Assembly (NCBI RefSeq): GCF_965263005.1 | Contig: NZ_OZ253579.1 | Coordinates: forward strand, 434,001-498,000 | Direction of reading: 5' to 3' | Length of the DNA: 64,000 nucleotides | Origin: Rariloculus sp965263005 | Lineage (GTDB): Bacteria; Pseudomonadota; Gammaproteobacteria; Steroidobacterales; Rariloculaceae | Shown: in pieces, positions 29,015 through 39,113 of the stretch | How positions within the stretch are numbered: the stretch's first letter is position 1 | How the letters are laid out: every line of letters starts with the position of its first letter | Translations under genes and position numbers: made by a program | The notes under the pieces: generated by a model | Seen by the model: the letters and a program-made list of their open reading frames with translations, nothing else | Told to the model about the DNA's origin: nothing | The model's database searches: none

Positions 29015-29491
29015 ATGACGAGCAACTGGCAAGCAGGCAAGACAGCGTGGGCGATCATGGCCGGTATCGCGTGCCTGATCGCCGCGCGGGCACACGGCCA
29101 GTCCGACGAGTTCGAGGCCGGCCGAGCCCTTTGGATGGAAGCCGGGATCGCCAGCTACACTTACGGATACCACAAGTTCTGTGAGTGCCACGGCGAGTTG
29201 CCGCCTGAGACCGTCGTTACGGTACGTGAAGGTGCGGTCGTGCGTGTCCATCATCTGTACGCGAACTCGTCGCGCGAGGTGCCGGCGCGGGAAGGTAGCC
29301 TCGGCCTGTACTGGACGGTCGAGGAGTTGCTCTCGCTGGTTCGGTCGGCTATAGGGCGCGATGCGACCGTGCGTGTCAGCTACGATGACACACTCGGATA
29401 TCCGACCCGGCTCTACATCGACTACTTTGCCGATACGGCGGGCGACGAGGTGGACCTGAGCCTGACACGTTTCGAAGTCATCGAGCAGTGA
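29015..29491 (+). CDS. Exported DUF6174-like protein
   Basis: 158 residues. Signal peptide about 1-28 (WAIMAGIACLIAARAHG). The mature part has ALWMEAGIASYTYGYHKFCEC, VTVREGAVV, VEELLSLVRSAI and the hallmark YDDTLGYPTRLYIDY near the end, the pattern I associate with DUF6174. A Cys pair at about 55-57 (FCEC) may form a disulfide. Function unknown. Its TGA overlaps the GTG of the next gene. Confidence 0.7.
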   Translation: MTSNWQAGKTAWAIMAGIACLIAARAHGQSDEFEAGRALWMEAGIASYTYGYHKFCECHGELPPETVVTVREGAVVRVHHLYANSSREVPAREGSLGLYWTVEELLSLVRSAIGRDATVRVSYDDTLGYPTRLYIDYFADTAGDEVDLSLTRFEVIEQ

Positions 29492-29973
29492 CGATCCTGG
29501 ACCGCGACCGCGCCCGGTGGGGAGTGTGCGCTGTGCTGGGCCTGCTCTGGGCCGCGTCGCTCGGCCTTCCAGCGGTGGGCGTCGTGAGCGGTCCGGATCT
29601 CAACGGGCTCGACCTGCTGCGCCTGGGCTGGCGGGGCGCTGAAGTGGGGGTGTACGCTTGGTATTCGAATCCCTTGTTTCTTGGCGCCCTGATCGCGGCC
29701 GTGTTTCGGCATCCGGTCGGCGCGGGAGTTGCGTCGGGCGCCGGTCTCCTGCTTGCATTGACGAGCTTCGCGGCTTCGAGCCTCGCTGAAAACGCTGGCG
29801 CCGCGGCTCCGGAATTGTCTTTCGGAACCGGGTTCTACGTCTGGCTCTCGGCTCAGGTGGGCCTGTGCTTGTGGTGCTGGGCAGATATTTTTCGCCGAGT
29901 GCTCGCCGGAAACGGCCGAAATCTTGCGCCCGAAAGCGAATTCGGGGTTGACCGGCCGGATGGCCCGCCGTAG
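29488..29973 (+). CDS. Hypothetical membrane protein
   Basis: 161 residues from GTG 29488, which overlaps the preceding stop (GTGA). Four hydrophobic stretches (about 12-33, 60-75, 80-97, 112-133) suggest an inner-membrane protein. No family recognised. Coupling to the DUF6174-like exported protein suggests related roles. Confidence 0.65.
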   Translation: MTILDRDRARWGVCAVLGLLWAASLGLPAVGVVSGPDLNGLDLLRLGWRGAEVGVYAWYSNPLFLGALIAAVFRHPVGAGVASGAGLLLALTSFAASSLAENAGAAAPELSFGTGFYVWLSAQVGLCLWCWADIFRRVLAGNGRNLAPESEFGVDRPDGPP

Positions 29974-30125
29974 AGTCGGTGGGTTACAAGGGGAATGTGC
30001 TGTCGGATGGGCAAAATCTGAAAGCCGCGCTTGCTGATAACGATCAATAACCGCCCCCGATCTAGCGCTTGATTTGACGCCGTTAGTTGAGTTGCTAGCT
30101 GTTTGCAACGGCGTGAGACGCTCGT

Positions 30126-30377
30126 ATGAATATTTATGTCGGAAACCTATCGTTTGGATTGAGCGAACAAGAACTTCGTGATGCGTTTGCAGCTTTCGGT
30201 GATGTGACTTCGGTAAAGATCCTGTTGGACCGTGAAACCGGCCGCCCGAGGGGCTTTGGGTTCGTGGAGATGCCGAACCAGAGCGAAGGTCAAGCAGCAA
30301 TCACAAACCTGAACGGTAAAGAGCTCGACGGTCGGCCCGTCCGCGTTAACGAAGCGCGGCCACGGGAAAGACGCTAG
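30126..30377 (+). CDS. RRM-type RNA-binding protein
   Basis: 83 residues consisting of one RNA-recognition motif. RNP2 is IYVGNLSF (3-10) and RNP1 is RGFGFVEM (about 42-49), both with the aromatic residues that stack on RNA. Bacterial single-RRM proteins resemble cyanobacterial cold-induced Rbp proteins and presumably bind mRNA. The 152-bp upstream gap has no clear promoter; a hairpin lies downstream at 30401. Confidence 0.9.
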   Translation: MNIYVGNLSFGLSEQELRDAFAAFGDVTSVKILLDRETGRPRGFGFVEMPNQSEGQAAITNLNGKELDGRPVRVNEARPRERR

Positions 30378-30400
30378 AACTCCACAGCGACGGGGCAGTA

Positions 30401-30418
30401 GTCGGGAAGCGTCCCGAC
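30401..30418 (+). terminator. Hairpin downstream of the RRM gene
   Basis: GTCGGGA (30401-30407) and TCCCGAC (30412-30418) form a perfect 7-bp stem with a 4-base loop, 24 bp after the stop codon. Only AAACC follows, so it is a weak terminator candidate. The rest of the 200-bp gap to the convergent activator gene shows nothing clear. Confidence 0.4.
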
Positions 30419-30577
30419 AAACCTTCGTTGCCGAGGAGGTGCTTTCGGTGCGCAAGCGAGGGTCGACGCAACGTTGATCCACGGTGCGGCTTATGGCCAG
30501 GCACTGAGCTGACGTCGAACCCGTAGCCCTGACCGGCGCGCCTGTCAAAGCAACGGGATCCGAAAGCGATGGCGTGC

Positions 30578-32392
<1,815 letters not shown>

Positions 32393-32403
32393 GCGTCAAT
32401 ATT

Positions 32404-32456
32404 ACGAAATATCGTAACTCTTTTTGACGACATACCGCGTTTTGACGAAATACCGT
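32404..32456 (+). promoter_or_regulatory. Three repeated activator-type sites
   Basis: ACGAAATATCGT (32404-32415, within the dyad TTACGA-N4-TCGTAA), ACGACATACCGC (32427-32438) and ACGAAATACCGT (32445-32456) are near-copies spaced 23 and 18 bp. They lie about 70-125 bp before the predicted sigma54 start point, the usual enhancer position, and right beside the 5' end of the PAS-sigma54 activator gene. Confidence 0.65.
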
Positions 32457-32500
32457 GATATTTGAATCAAGTAATTCGTTGATTTTACGAGGTCTTGATT

Positions 32501-32517
32501 TTGGCACGGTCCGTGCA
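32501..32517 (+). promoter_or_regulatory. Sigma54 (-24/-12) promoter
   Basis: TTGGCACGGTCCGTGCA has GG-N10-GC spacing and all but one of the consensus positions TTGGCACG-N4-TTGCA. A transcript would start near 32528, about 50 bases before the ATG of the small exported protein, whose ribosome site AAGGAAGG is strong. Confidence 0.8.
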
Positions 32518-32578
32518 TATATCAATGGCAAGTGAATTCGTTGGAATTCAAGTTTATCGGAGTTTCGTAAGGAAGGAA

Positions 32579-32857
32579 ATGAAAATGTCGACAAGAAAAC
32601 TGACCGCGCCCGTGGTGACAGCGCTAGTCGTGCTGGGGCTTTACGGTCAGGCTGCATCTGCCGCGGAAGAGGTCGTGGCATATGGGGCCGCGGCCGCGGC
32701 GCTGGCGAAGGAAAGCCAAGAGCTGTTTCGCACCGAAAGGCGGAATTATTTCCGCTCCCTGGACGACGAGTTCAAGGCTACGCTGGCTCAGGATCTGGAG
32801 GGAATCACCGCGCCGCGCCTGCGGCTCGCGATTCACGAGTTGCCCAGCAGGGGCTGA
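32579..32857 (+). CDS. Small exported protein under sigma54 control
   Basis: 92 residues from ATG 32579; a second ATG at 32585 is slightly better spaced from AAGGAAGG. Signal peptide with likely cleavage after AASA, leaving a mature chain of about 64 residues that starts AEEVVAYGAAAAALAKE and is mostly predicted helix with many charged residues (SQELFRTERRNYFRSLDDEF). No cysteine and no recognised family. The divergent PAS-sigma54 activator, the repeated sites and the -24/-12 promoter suggest inducible high expression. Confidence 0.75.
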   Translation: MKMSTRKLTAPVVTALVVLGLYGQAASAAEEVVAYGAAAAALAKESQELFRTERRNYFRSLDDEFKATLAQDLEGITAPRLRLAIHELPSRG

Positions 32858-33017
32858 GCCCCTGCAAAGCGGCGGTCGGCGTCTCCCCCCGCCGATCGCC
32901 GCTGGCCTTGCCGGAAGGCCGTTTGACTTGGGGGCCGGGTGATACTTCCCGGCATCGAACCAGGACAGACGCTTCATTTGAAGAACATGGACGTTCGACC
33001 TGGCCCCCAGTTTTTTT
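32847..33017. other. Cluster of hairpins with a terminal T7 run
   Basis: Successive dyads follow the small exported protein. GCAGGGGCT/AGCCCCTGC (32847-32865) contains the stop codon; a 14-bp stem with a TCTCCCCC loop spans 32868-32903; GGCCTT/AAGGCC lies at 32904-32920; and a long imperfect palindrome runs 32928-33010, its outer arms TTGGGGGCCGGGT and ACCTGGCCCCCAG and inner arms CGAAC and GTTCG, followed by seven T. The last could be an intrinsic terminator or a palindromic mobile repeat. No coding sequence is supported in 32858-33065. Confidence 0.5.
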
Positions 33018-33065
33018 GCCGGTCCCGGCAGTGGCGAATGAGCATGAGGTCGCGCGTCACGTTCG

Positions 33066-34397
33066 TCATCGCGCAAAGGTCAGAGCTCGGCCGCGGGGTG
33101 GACCGGTCACGCTCCCTCGATCAACGACGATCTCGCCCCCGAGCACGGTCATGACCACGGCGGCACGCAAAGTGCAGCTTTCAAGTGGCGACCAGCCGCA
33201 CTTGTAGCGGATCGCTTCGCTCGTAACCCGGGTAGTCGCGTGTAGATCGACGATCGCCAAATCCGCGACATAGCCCTCTCTGATGAAGCCGCGTTCCTCG
33301 ATGCGGAACAATCGCGCCGGATTGTGCGCTGTCTTCTCCACGATCGTCTCAAGGCTGAAAATTCCATCCCGATGCTGATCCAACAGCATCGGCAGCATGT
33401 GTTGCACGAGCGGCAGCCCGGCCGGCGCGCTGAAATAGCTGCGCGACTTCTCTTCAAGCGTATGCGGGGCATGGTCGGTCGCGATGATATCGATGACGTC
33501 GTCATTGACGGCCGCGATCAGCGCGCGCCGGTCCTCGGCCGTCTTGATCGCAGGATTGCACTTGATGCGCGTGCCGAGATCCCCGTAGCGGGTTTCGTCG
33601 AACCACAGATGATGAACGCAGGCTTCGACCGTTATTCGCTTTTCGGCGATGGGGCCTGCGTCGAACAGCGCCAGCTCCCGCGCCGTCGTGAGATGCAGAA
33701 CGTGCAATCGCGTGCCGTGGCGTCTGGCCAGATCCACGGCGAGGGACGACGATTTGAGGCACGCTTCGGCGGAGCGGATGCGCGGGTGCTCCGACATCGG
33801 CACATCCTCGCCGTAACGCTCCCGGGCAAGCTGTTCGGCCGCCCGGATCATCGGCGAGTCCTCGCAGTGGGTCACAACGAGCAACTGCGCCACGCTGAAA
33901 ATCGCGTCGAGCGTGGCCGCGTCGTCGACGAGCATGTTGCCCGTGGATGCGCCCATGAACACCTTGATGCCGCAAGCGTCCGACGGCGCGGCGCGCCCGA
34001 GTTCCTCGACATTGCCGTTCGTCGCGCCCAGATAGAAGCCGAAATTGGCGTAGCTCGACCTGGAGGCAAGCGCTTTCTTGGCGGCGAGCGCAGCGCGGTC
34101 GACGGCAGGCGGTGAGTTGTTCGGCATGTCGAGGTAGCTCGTCACGCCGCCGCAGATCGCCGCGAGCGATTCGCTCTCGATCGTCGCCTTGTGGGTCATG
34201 CCCGGCTCGCGGAAATGGACCTGATCGTCGATCACGCCTGGAAGAACATGGAGCCCGTCCAGGTCCACGATGTCGGTGCCCGCGGGGACGGGGCCCGTGC
34301 CGAGCCGGTCGATGCGCCCGTGGGACACGAGCACGTCAAGCTCGCTGATCCGGCCCTCGTTGACTACGCGGCCGTTAACGAACAACAGCTTCTTCAC
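33066..34397 (-). CDS. pyrC: Dihydroorotase, class I type
   Basis: 443 residues. Zinc amidohydrolase making dihydroorotate from carbamoyl aspartate. The metal motif reads DDQVHFREPG: the first His of the usual HxH pair is Gln, as I recall from Bacteroidetes enzymes. Further ligands: KVFMG (Lys for carboxylation), VTHCED, LHVLHLTTA and IATDHAPHTLEEK. This is the long type I family, not the short E. coli type. Divergent from the M16 peptidase (198-bp gap). It may supply the class 1B-type PyrD at 22 kb. Confidence 0.88.
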   Translation of the reverse strand: MKKLLFVNGRVVNEGRISELDVLVSHGRIDRLGTGPVPAGTDIVDLDGLHVLPGVIDDQVHFREPGMTHKATIESESLAAICGGVTSYLDMPNNSPPAVDRAALAAKKALASRSSYANFGFYLGATNGNVEELGRAAPSDACGIKVFMGASTGNMLVDDAATLDAIFSVAQLLVVTHCEDSPMIRAAEQLARERYGEDVPMSEHPRIRSAEACLKSSSLAVDLARRHGTRLHVLHLTTARELALFDAGPIAEKRITVEACVHHLWFDETRYGDLGTRIKCNPAIKTAEDRRALIAAVNDDVIDIIATDHAPHTLEEKSRSYFSAPAGLPLVQHMLPMLLDQHRDGIFSLETIVEKTAHNPARLFRIEERGFIREGYVADLAIVDLHATTRVTSEAIRYKCGWSPLESCTLRAAVVMTVLGGEIVVDRGSVTGPPRGRALTFAR

Positions 34398-34595
34398 TCA
34401 GGCGCTCGCCGCATGGCCATCGACCTCGAAGGACGCTTATACTCGCGGCTTGTCTCACCGGTCGGTTCCCGGTGCGGGCAAGCTGCACGCTATTCTATCG
34501 CGCCGCTCGCCCTGTATCAGGAACACGGGAACCGAGCCGGCGGTCTGTGCAATGGAGTCGATCAAACAATACTCGAGCCGCAACCGGTACACGCT

Positions 34596-37337
34596 ATGAA
34601 GAACACAATTTCAGCCTTTTGGTCGCTCGCACTCGTTCTCGGCGCAAGTGCGGCTGGCGCGCAGCAGATCCCGGAGATCTCGTTCGACGAGTTCTATCTC
34701 GACAACGGCTTGCGAGTCATCGTGCACGAGGACCGCAAGGCCCCGATCGTCGCTGTCACGATCTGGTACCACGTCGGCTCGAAGAACGAGCTGCCCGGCA
34801 AGACGGGCTTCGCGCACCTGTTCGAGCACCTGATGTTCAACGGCACGGAGAACTACAACGACGATTACTTCAAGCCGTTCCAGGAAGTCGGCGCAACGAG
34901 CATGAACGGTACGACCAACGTCGACCGCACGAATTACTTTCAGACGGTGCCGAGCACGGCCGTCGATCTGGCCCTGTGGATGGAATCCGACCGCATGGGC
35001 CACCTGTTGGGTGCCATCGACCAGGACAAGCTCGAAGAGCAGCGCGGTGTCGTGCAGAACGAAAAGAGGCAGGGCGAGAACCAGCCGTACGGCAAGGCGT
35101 TCCAGGAGATCCTCGCCAATGTGTTTCCTCCGGACCACCCGTACTCCTGGCCCGTCATCGGGTCGATGGAAGACCTGAACGCTGCGAGTCTCGACGACGT
35201 ACGCGAGTGGTTCGAGAACTATTACGGGCCGGACAACGCAACCCTCGTTCTCGCAGGCGATATCGACGTCACCACGGCCAAGGCGAAAGTCCAGCAGTAT
35301 TTCGGTCACATTCCGCCGGGGCCGCCGCTGACGAAGCGCGACGACTGGACCCTCGGCGAGCTCGAGGAGAAGCGGGTGATCATGCAGGACCGCGTGCCGC
35401 AGGCCCGCGTGTACAAGACCTGGCGCGCACCTCAATGGCGCAGCGACGACAGCACGCTGCTCGATCTCGCCGGCGAGGTGCTCTCGGGCAGCAAGACTTC
35501 GCGGCTTTATCAGCGCCTCGTCTACAAGGATGAGATCGCGACCGATGTCGGCGCATCGGCCTGGGCGGCAGAAATCGCCGGGGCCTTCATCGTCAGCGCC
35601 ACTGTCGCGCCGGGCCAGGACATCGCGGAGGTCGAACGCGCGCTCGACGAGGAACTTGCGCGCTTTCTGGCCGATGGCCCGACTGACGAGGAGCTTGCGA
35701 GGGTCAAGACCGAGATCCGCGCGTTCGTGATCCGTGGACTCGAACGCGTCGGTGGGTTCCGCGGCAAGTCGAACATCCTTGCCGAGAATGCCGTCTACGG
35801 CGGCCGCCCCGATTTCTACAAGCAGTCGCTGGCGGTGCTTCAATCCGCGACAGCCGAAGACGTGCGCCTGGCGGCCAACCGCTGGATTACAGGCAACGCG
35901 GTCACCCTCGAGATCCACCCGTATCCGCAGAGTCTGGCGGCCAGTGGCGAGGACGCCGACCGGGTGTCGCCGCCGATCACGCGGGAGTTCCCGGCCGCGT
36001 CGTTTCCGAAGCTCGGCCGCGCGACGCTCAGCAACGGTATGCGGTTGATCGTCGCCGAACGCAACGCCGTGCCGGTCGTTCAGTTCAGCCTGCAGATGAA
36101 CGCCGGTTACGCCGCGGACCAATTCGGCAAGCCGGGCACGGCGAAACTCGCGATGGAGATGCTCGATGAAGGTACGATGAGCATGGACGCGCTTGAGATC
36201 GCCGATGCGCTGGCCGGGCTCGGCGCAACGCTCAGGACGGGTTCCAACCTCGACTATTCCTTCGCCAGCCTCTCGTCGCTGAAGGAGAATCTCGACGAGG
36301 CGCTCGCGATCTACGCCGACGTGATACTCAATCCCGAATTTCCCGATAGCGAACTCGAACGCCTGCGCCGCCTGCAGCTGGCTGCGATCGAGCAGGAGAA
36401 GACGACGCCTGACTCGATGGCCTTCAGGGTGTTTCCGAAGCTGGTCTACGGCGAGGGCCACGCCTATTCCCTGCCGCTGACCGGGTCGGGTACGGAAGCG
36501 TCGGTCAGCGCGATCAGCCGCGACGACGTGTTCGATTTCCACGCGACGTGGTTCAAACCGAACAGCGCGACGATGATCGTCGCAGGCGACATTACGCTTG
36601 AGGAGATCCAGTCGCGGCTCGAGGCTGCGTTCGCCGAGTGGCAACCGGGCGAGACGCCGCAGAAAAACCTTCCGCAAGTGGACCCGCCCGCCGGCCCGCG
36701 CGTTTTCCTGCTCGACAGGCCGGACTCGGAGCAGAGCGTCATCATCGCGGGCCACCTGATTCCCGAGCGGCGCGTCGGCGAGGAAATCGCGCTCGATGCG
36801 ATGAACGATATCCTCGGCGGCAATTTCACGTCGCGGATCAACATGAACCTGCGCGAGGACAAGGGTTGGTCGTACGGAGCGCGAACGACGCTTTACGACA
36901 CGCAGGCGCAGCGCCCGTATTTCGCTTACGCGCCGGTCCAGACGGACCAGACCGCTGCCGCGATGCTTGAGATAGCGAGGGAAATCGACGAGTTTCTGGC
37001 GAACCGGCCGCCGAGCGACGAGGAAGTCGAAACGTCGAAGAAGCGTTCCACGCTGACACTGCCGGGACGGTGGGAGACGGCCGGATCTGTCGCGGGCTCG
37101 ATCGCGGAACTCGTCCGTTTCGATCTGCCCGACGATTATTGGGACCGCTATTCCGGTCTCGTCGCCAGCCTCGATACGGCGGCAGTGCGCGACGCGGCGA
37201 GCGACGTGCTCGCCCCGGACCGCTTGACCTGGGTTGTCGTCGGCGATCTCGAGGTGATCGGGGCAGACGTGCGAGCACTCGGTTTCGGCGAGGTGCAACT
37301 GCTCGATTCGGAAGGAAACATCGTCAGCGCCCGTTAA
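34596..37337 (+). CDS. Exported M16 metallopeptidase (pitrilysin family, two-domain)
   Basis: 913 residues from ATG 34596, with a signal peptide ending near AAGAQQ. The inverted zinc motif is His74-Leu-Phe-Glu77-His78 (GFAHLFEHLMFNGTENY), with the downstream Glu in the EEQRGVVQNEK block about 75 residues on. The second half (about 450 onward) repeats the fold without a zinc site, as in fused M16A/M16B proteins. Likely a periplasmic or outer-membrane oligopeptide-degrading protease. The frame is open upstream for 405 bases, overlapping pyrC, but that part lacks family resemblance. Confidence 0.92.
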   Translation: MKNTISAFWSLALVLGASAAGAQQIPEISFDEFYLDNGLRVIVHEDRKAPIVAVTIWYHVGSKNELPGKTGFAHLFEHLMFNGTENYNDDYFKPFQEVGATSMNGTTNVDRTNYFQTVPSTAVDLALWMESDRMGHLLGAIDQDKLEEQRGVVQNEKRQGENQPYGKAFQEILANVFPPDHPYSWPVIGSMEDLNAASLDDVREWFENYYGPDNATLVLAGDIDVTTAKAKVQQYFGHIPPGPPLTKRDDWTLGELEEKRVIMQDRVPQARVYKTWRAPQWRSDDSTLLDLAGEVLSGSKTSRLYQRLVYKDEIATDVGASAWAAEIAGAFIVSATVAPGQDIAEVERALDEELARFLADGPTDEELARVKTEIRAFVIRGLERVGGFRGKSNILAENAVYGGRPDFYKQSLAVLQSATAEDVRLAANRWITGNAVTLEIHPYPQSLAASGEDADRVSPPITREFPAASFPKLGRATLSNGMRLIVAERNAVPVVQFSLQMNAGYAADQFGKPGTAKLAMEMLDEGTMSMDALEIADALAGLGATLRTGSNLDYSFASLSSLKENLDEALAIYADVILNPEFPDSELERLRRLQLAAIEQEKTTPDSMAFRVFPKLVYGEGHAYSLPLTGSGTEASVSAISRDDVFDFHATWFKPNSATMIVAGDITLEEIQSRLEAAFAEWQPGETPQKNLPQVDPPAGPRVFLLDRPDSEQSVIIAGHLIPERRVGEEIALDAMNDILGGNFTSRINMNLREDKGWSYGARTTLYDTQAQRPYFAYAPVQTDQTAAAMLEIAREIDEFLANRPPSDEEVETSKKRSTLTLPGRWETAGSVAGSIAELVRFDLPDDYWDRYSGLVASLDTAAVRDAASDVLAPDRLTWVVVGDLEVIGADVRALGFGEVQLLDSEGNIVSAR

Positions 37338-37441
37338 TCCGCGAGGCGGTTCGGCGGGCTTGAATCGGCGCGGAACTCTATGCAAAATTTAGCGCCGCTC
37401 GGGGCGCGGACGCGCTCCCGGCGATTCAAACGGTATGTGAA

Positions 37442-38377
37442 ATGATCGACTGTCAGGGTCTGACCAAACGGTACGGTCGGCTCCGGGCCGTGGACAATCT
37501 GAGCTTCAGCGTGCAGCCTGGCGAGGTACTCGGCTTCCTCGGCCCCAACGGAGCCGGGAAGACGACGACGATGCGTATCGTCGCGGGCTTCCTGCCCGCG
37601 ACCTCGGGGACGGCGACCGTCTGCGGTTTCGACATCGAGACGTCGAGCCGCGAAGCCAAACGCAGGATCGGCTATCTGCCCGAGGGTGCGCCGAGCTATC
37701 CCGAAATGACGCCGCTTACGTTTCTCGAGTTCGTCGCGGACGTGCGGAATCTGCGTGGAGAGGTGCGCAGGAAACGCCTGGACGAAGTGATCGGTTTGCT
37801 GCACCTGGAATCCGTCCTCGACCAGACTATCGACACGCTGTCGAAAGGGTTTCGCCGCAGGGTCGGGCTGGCGCAGTCAATCCTGCACGATCCCGAGGTG
37901 CTGATCCTTGACGAGCCGACCGACGGACTCGATCCCAACCAGAAGCACGAGGTTCGGCAACTCATCGGCGGCATGGCGCGCAACAAGATCATCGTGATCT
38001 CGACCCATCTGCTCGAGGAAGTCGACGCTGTTTGCAACCGGGCGATCATCATCGCTCACGGACGGATAGTGGCCGACGATACGCCGCACGGGCTCGAATC
38101 GCGATCCAGATTCCACAACGCCGTGACGGTCAAGCTCGGCAATCCCGAGCTCGTGCCGGCGGCCCGCGAAGCCATCGAGTCGTTGCCCGAGGTTGCGAGC
38201 ACCGAGCTCGACGTAAATACCGGCAGGGTTACGGCTTTTCCCGAGCCCGGCATGCTGCCGTTGGCGCCGATCGGCGAGCTCGCCGAAAGCAAGCACTGGG
38301 AGCTTGCGGAGCTTCATCTCGAGTCGGGACGGCTCGACGAAGTGTTCCGCACGATCACCGGAGGGGCCAGCGCGTGA
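37442..38377 (+). CDS. ABC transporter ATP-binding protein (GldA-like)
   Basis: 311 residues. Walker A GPNGAGKTT (34-42), signature LSKGFRRRVGLAQ (near 134), Walker B VLILDEPTDGLD and switch His in STHLLEE. A C-terminal extension (about 220-311) is typical of the GldA / YhaQ-like group. Partner of the permease that follows with a 4-bp GTGA overlap. The set GldA, GldF, GldG-like, DUF4340 is known from gliding Bacteroidetes, but occurs in many proteobacteria where its substrate is unknown. Confidence 0.9.
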   Translation: MIDCQGLTKRYGRLRAVDNLSFSVQPGEVLGFLGPNGAGKTTTMRIVAGFLPATSGTATVCGFDIETSSREAKRRIGYLPEGAPSYPEMTPLTFLEFVADVRNLRGEVRRKRLDEVIGLLHLESVLDQTIDTLSKGFRRRVGLAQSILHDPEVLILDEPTDGLDPNQKHEVRQLIGGMARNKIIVISTHLLEEVDAVCNRAIIIAHGRIVADDTPHGLESRSRFHNAVTVKLGNPELVPAAREAIESLPEVASTELDVNTGRVTAFPEPGMLPLAPIGELAESKHWELAELHLESGRLDEVFRTITGGASA

Positions 38378-39108
38378 ACGCCGTCCGGGCCGTGTTCAGG
38401 CGCGAGCTGCACAGCTATTTTGCGACACCCGTCGCCTATGTCTTCATCGTCATATTCCTCGTTCTCGCGAGCACGTTCACGTTTTACCTCGGTAACTTCT
38501 ACGAGCGCGGGCAGGCGGACCTGTCGTCGTTCTTCACTTTTCATCCGTGGCTCTATCTCTTTCTTGTGCCAGCGCTCAGCATGCGGTTGTGGGCCGAGGA
38601 GCGGAAGTCGGGCAGCATCGAGCTGCTCGTGACGCTGCCGCTCGATCTGTGGGAAGCCGTGCTCGGCAAGTTTCTCGCCGCATGGGCATTTACCTTGCTC
38701 GCGATCGCGTTGACGTTTCCAATCTGGCTCACCGTGAATTTCCTCGGCGCTCCCGACAACGGGACGATCCTGGCCGCGTACATCGGCAGCGGGCTCATGG
38801 CAGGCGGCTTTCTCGCGGTTGGCTCGTGCATCTCGGCGGCGACGAAGAATCAGGTCATCGCATTCATTCTGTCGGTCGTCGCATGTTTCGTGCTGCTCCT
38901 GGCCGGCTTTCCGCTGGTCCTTGACGTGTTCTCCGGCTGGGCGCCGCAAGTGCTGGTCGATGCGATCGCGAGCTTGAGTTTTCTGACGCACTTTCAGAGC
39001 ATCAGCCGCGGTGTCATCGACCTCAGGGACCTGGTCTATTTCGCTTTGCTTATCTCGGTAAGCCTTTATGCCAACACGATCGTGCTTGCGATCAGGCGAG
39101 GGGATTGA
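38374..39108 (+). CDS. ABC-2 type permease (GldF-like)
   Basis: 244 residues from GTG 38374 overlapping the ATPase stop codon. Six hydrophobic segments and the conserved amphipathic block MRLWAEERKSGSIELLVTLPL (two short blocks here) typical of GldF/NosY-type permeases; DLWEAVLGKFLAAW follows. Forms the membrane channel for the upstream ATPase. Confidence 0.88.
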   Translation: MNAVRAVFRRELHSYFATPVAYVFIVIFLVLASTFTFYLGNFYERGQADLSSFFTFHPWLYLFLVPALSMRLWAEERKSGSIELLVTLPLDLWEAVLGKFLAAWAFTLLAIALTFPIWLTVNFLGAPDNGTILAAYIGSGLMAGGFLAVGSCISAATKNQVIAFILSVVACFVLLLAGFPLVLDVFSGWAPQVLVDAIASLSFLTHFQSISRGVIDLRDLVYFALLISVSLYANTIVLAIRRGD

Positions 39109-39113
39109 CGACG

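Noticed and set aside
34611..37385. Very long open frame (924 codons) antisense to the M16 peptidase
   Set aside because: Frames opposite GC-rich genes are often open; the translation is Arg-rich and low in hydrophobic pattern, while the plus strand has clear protease motifs.
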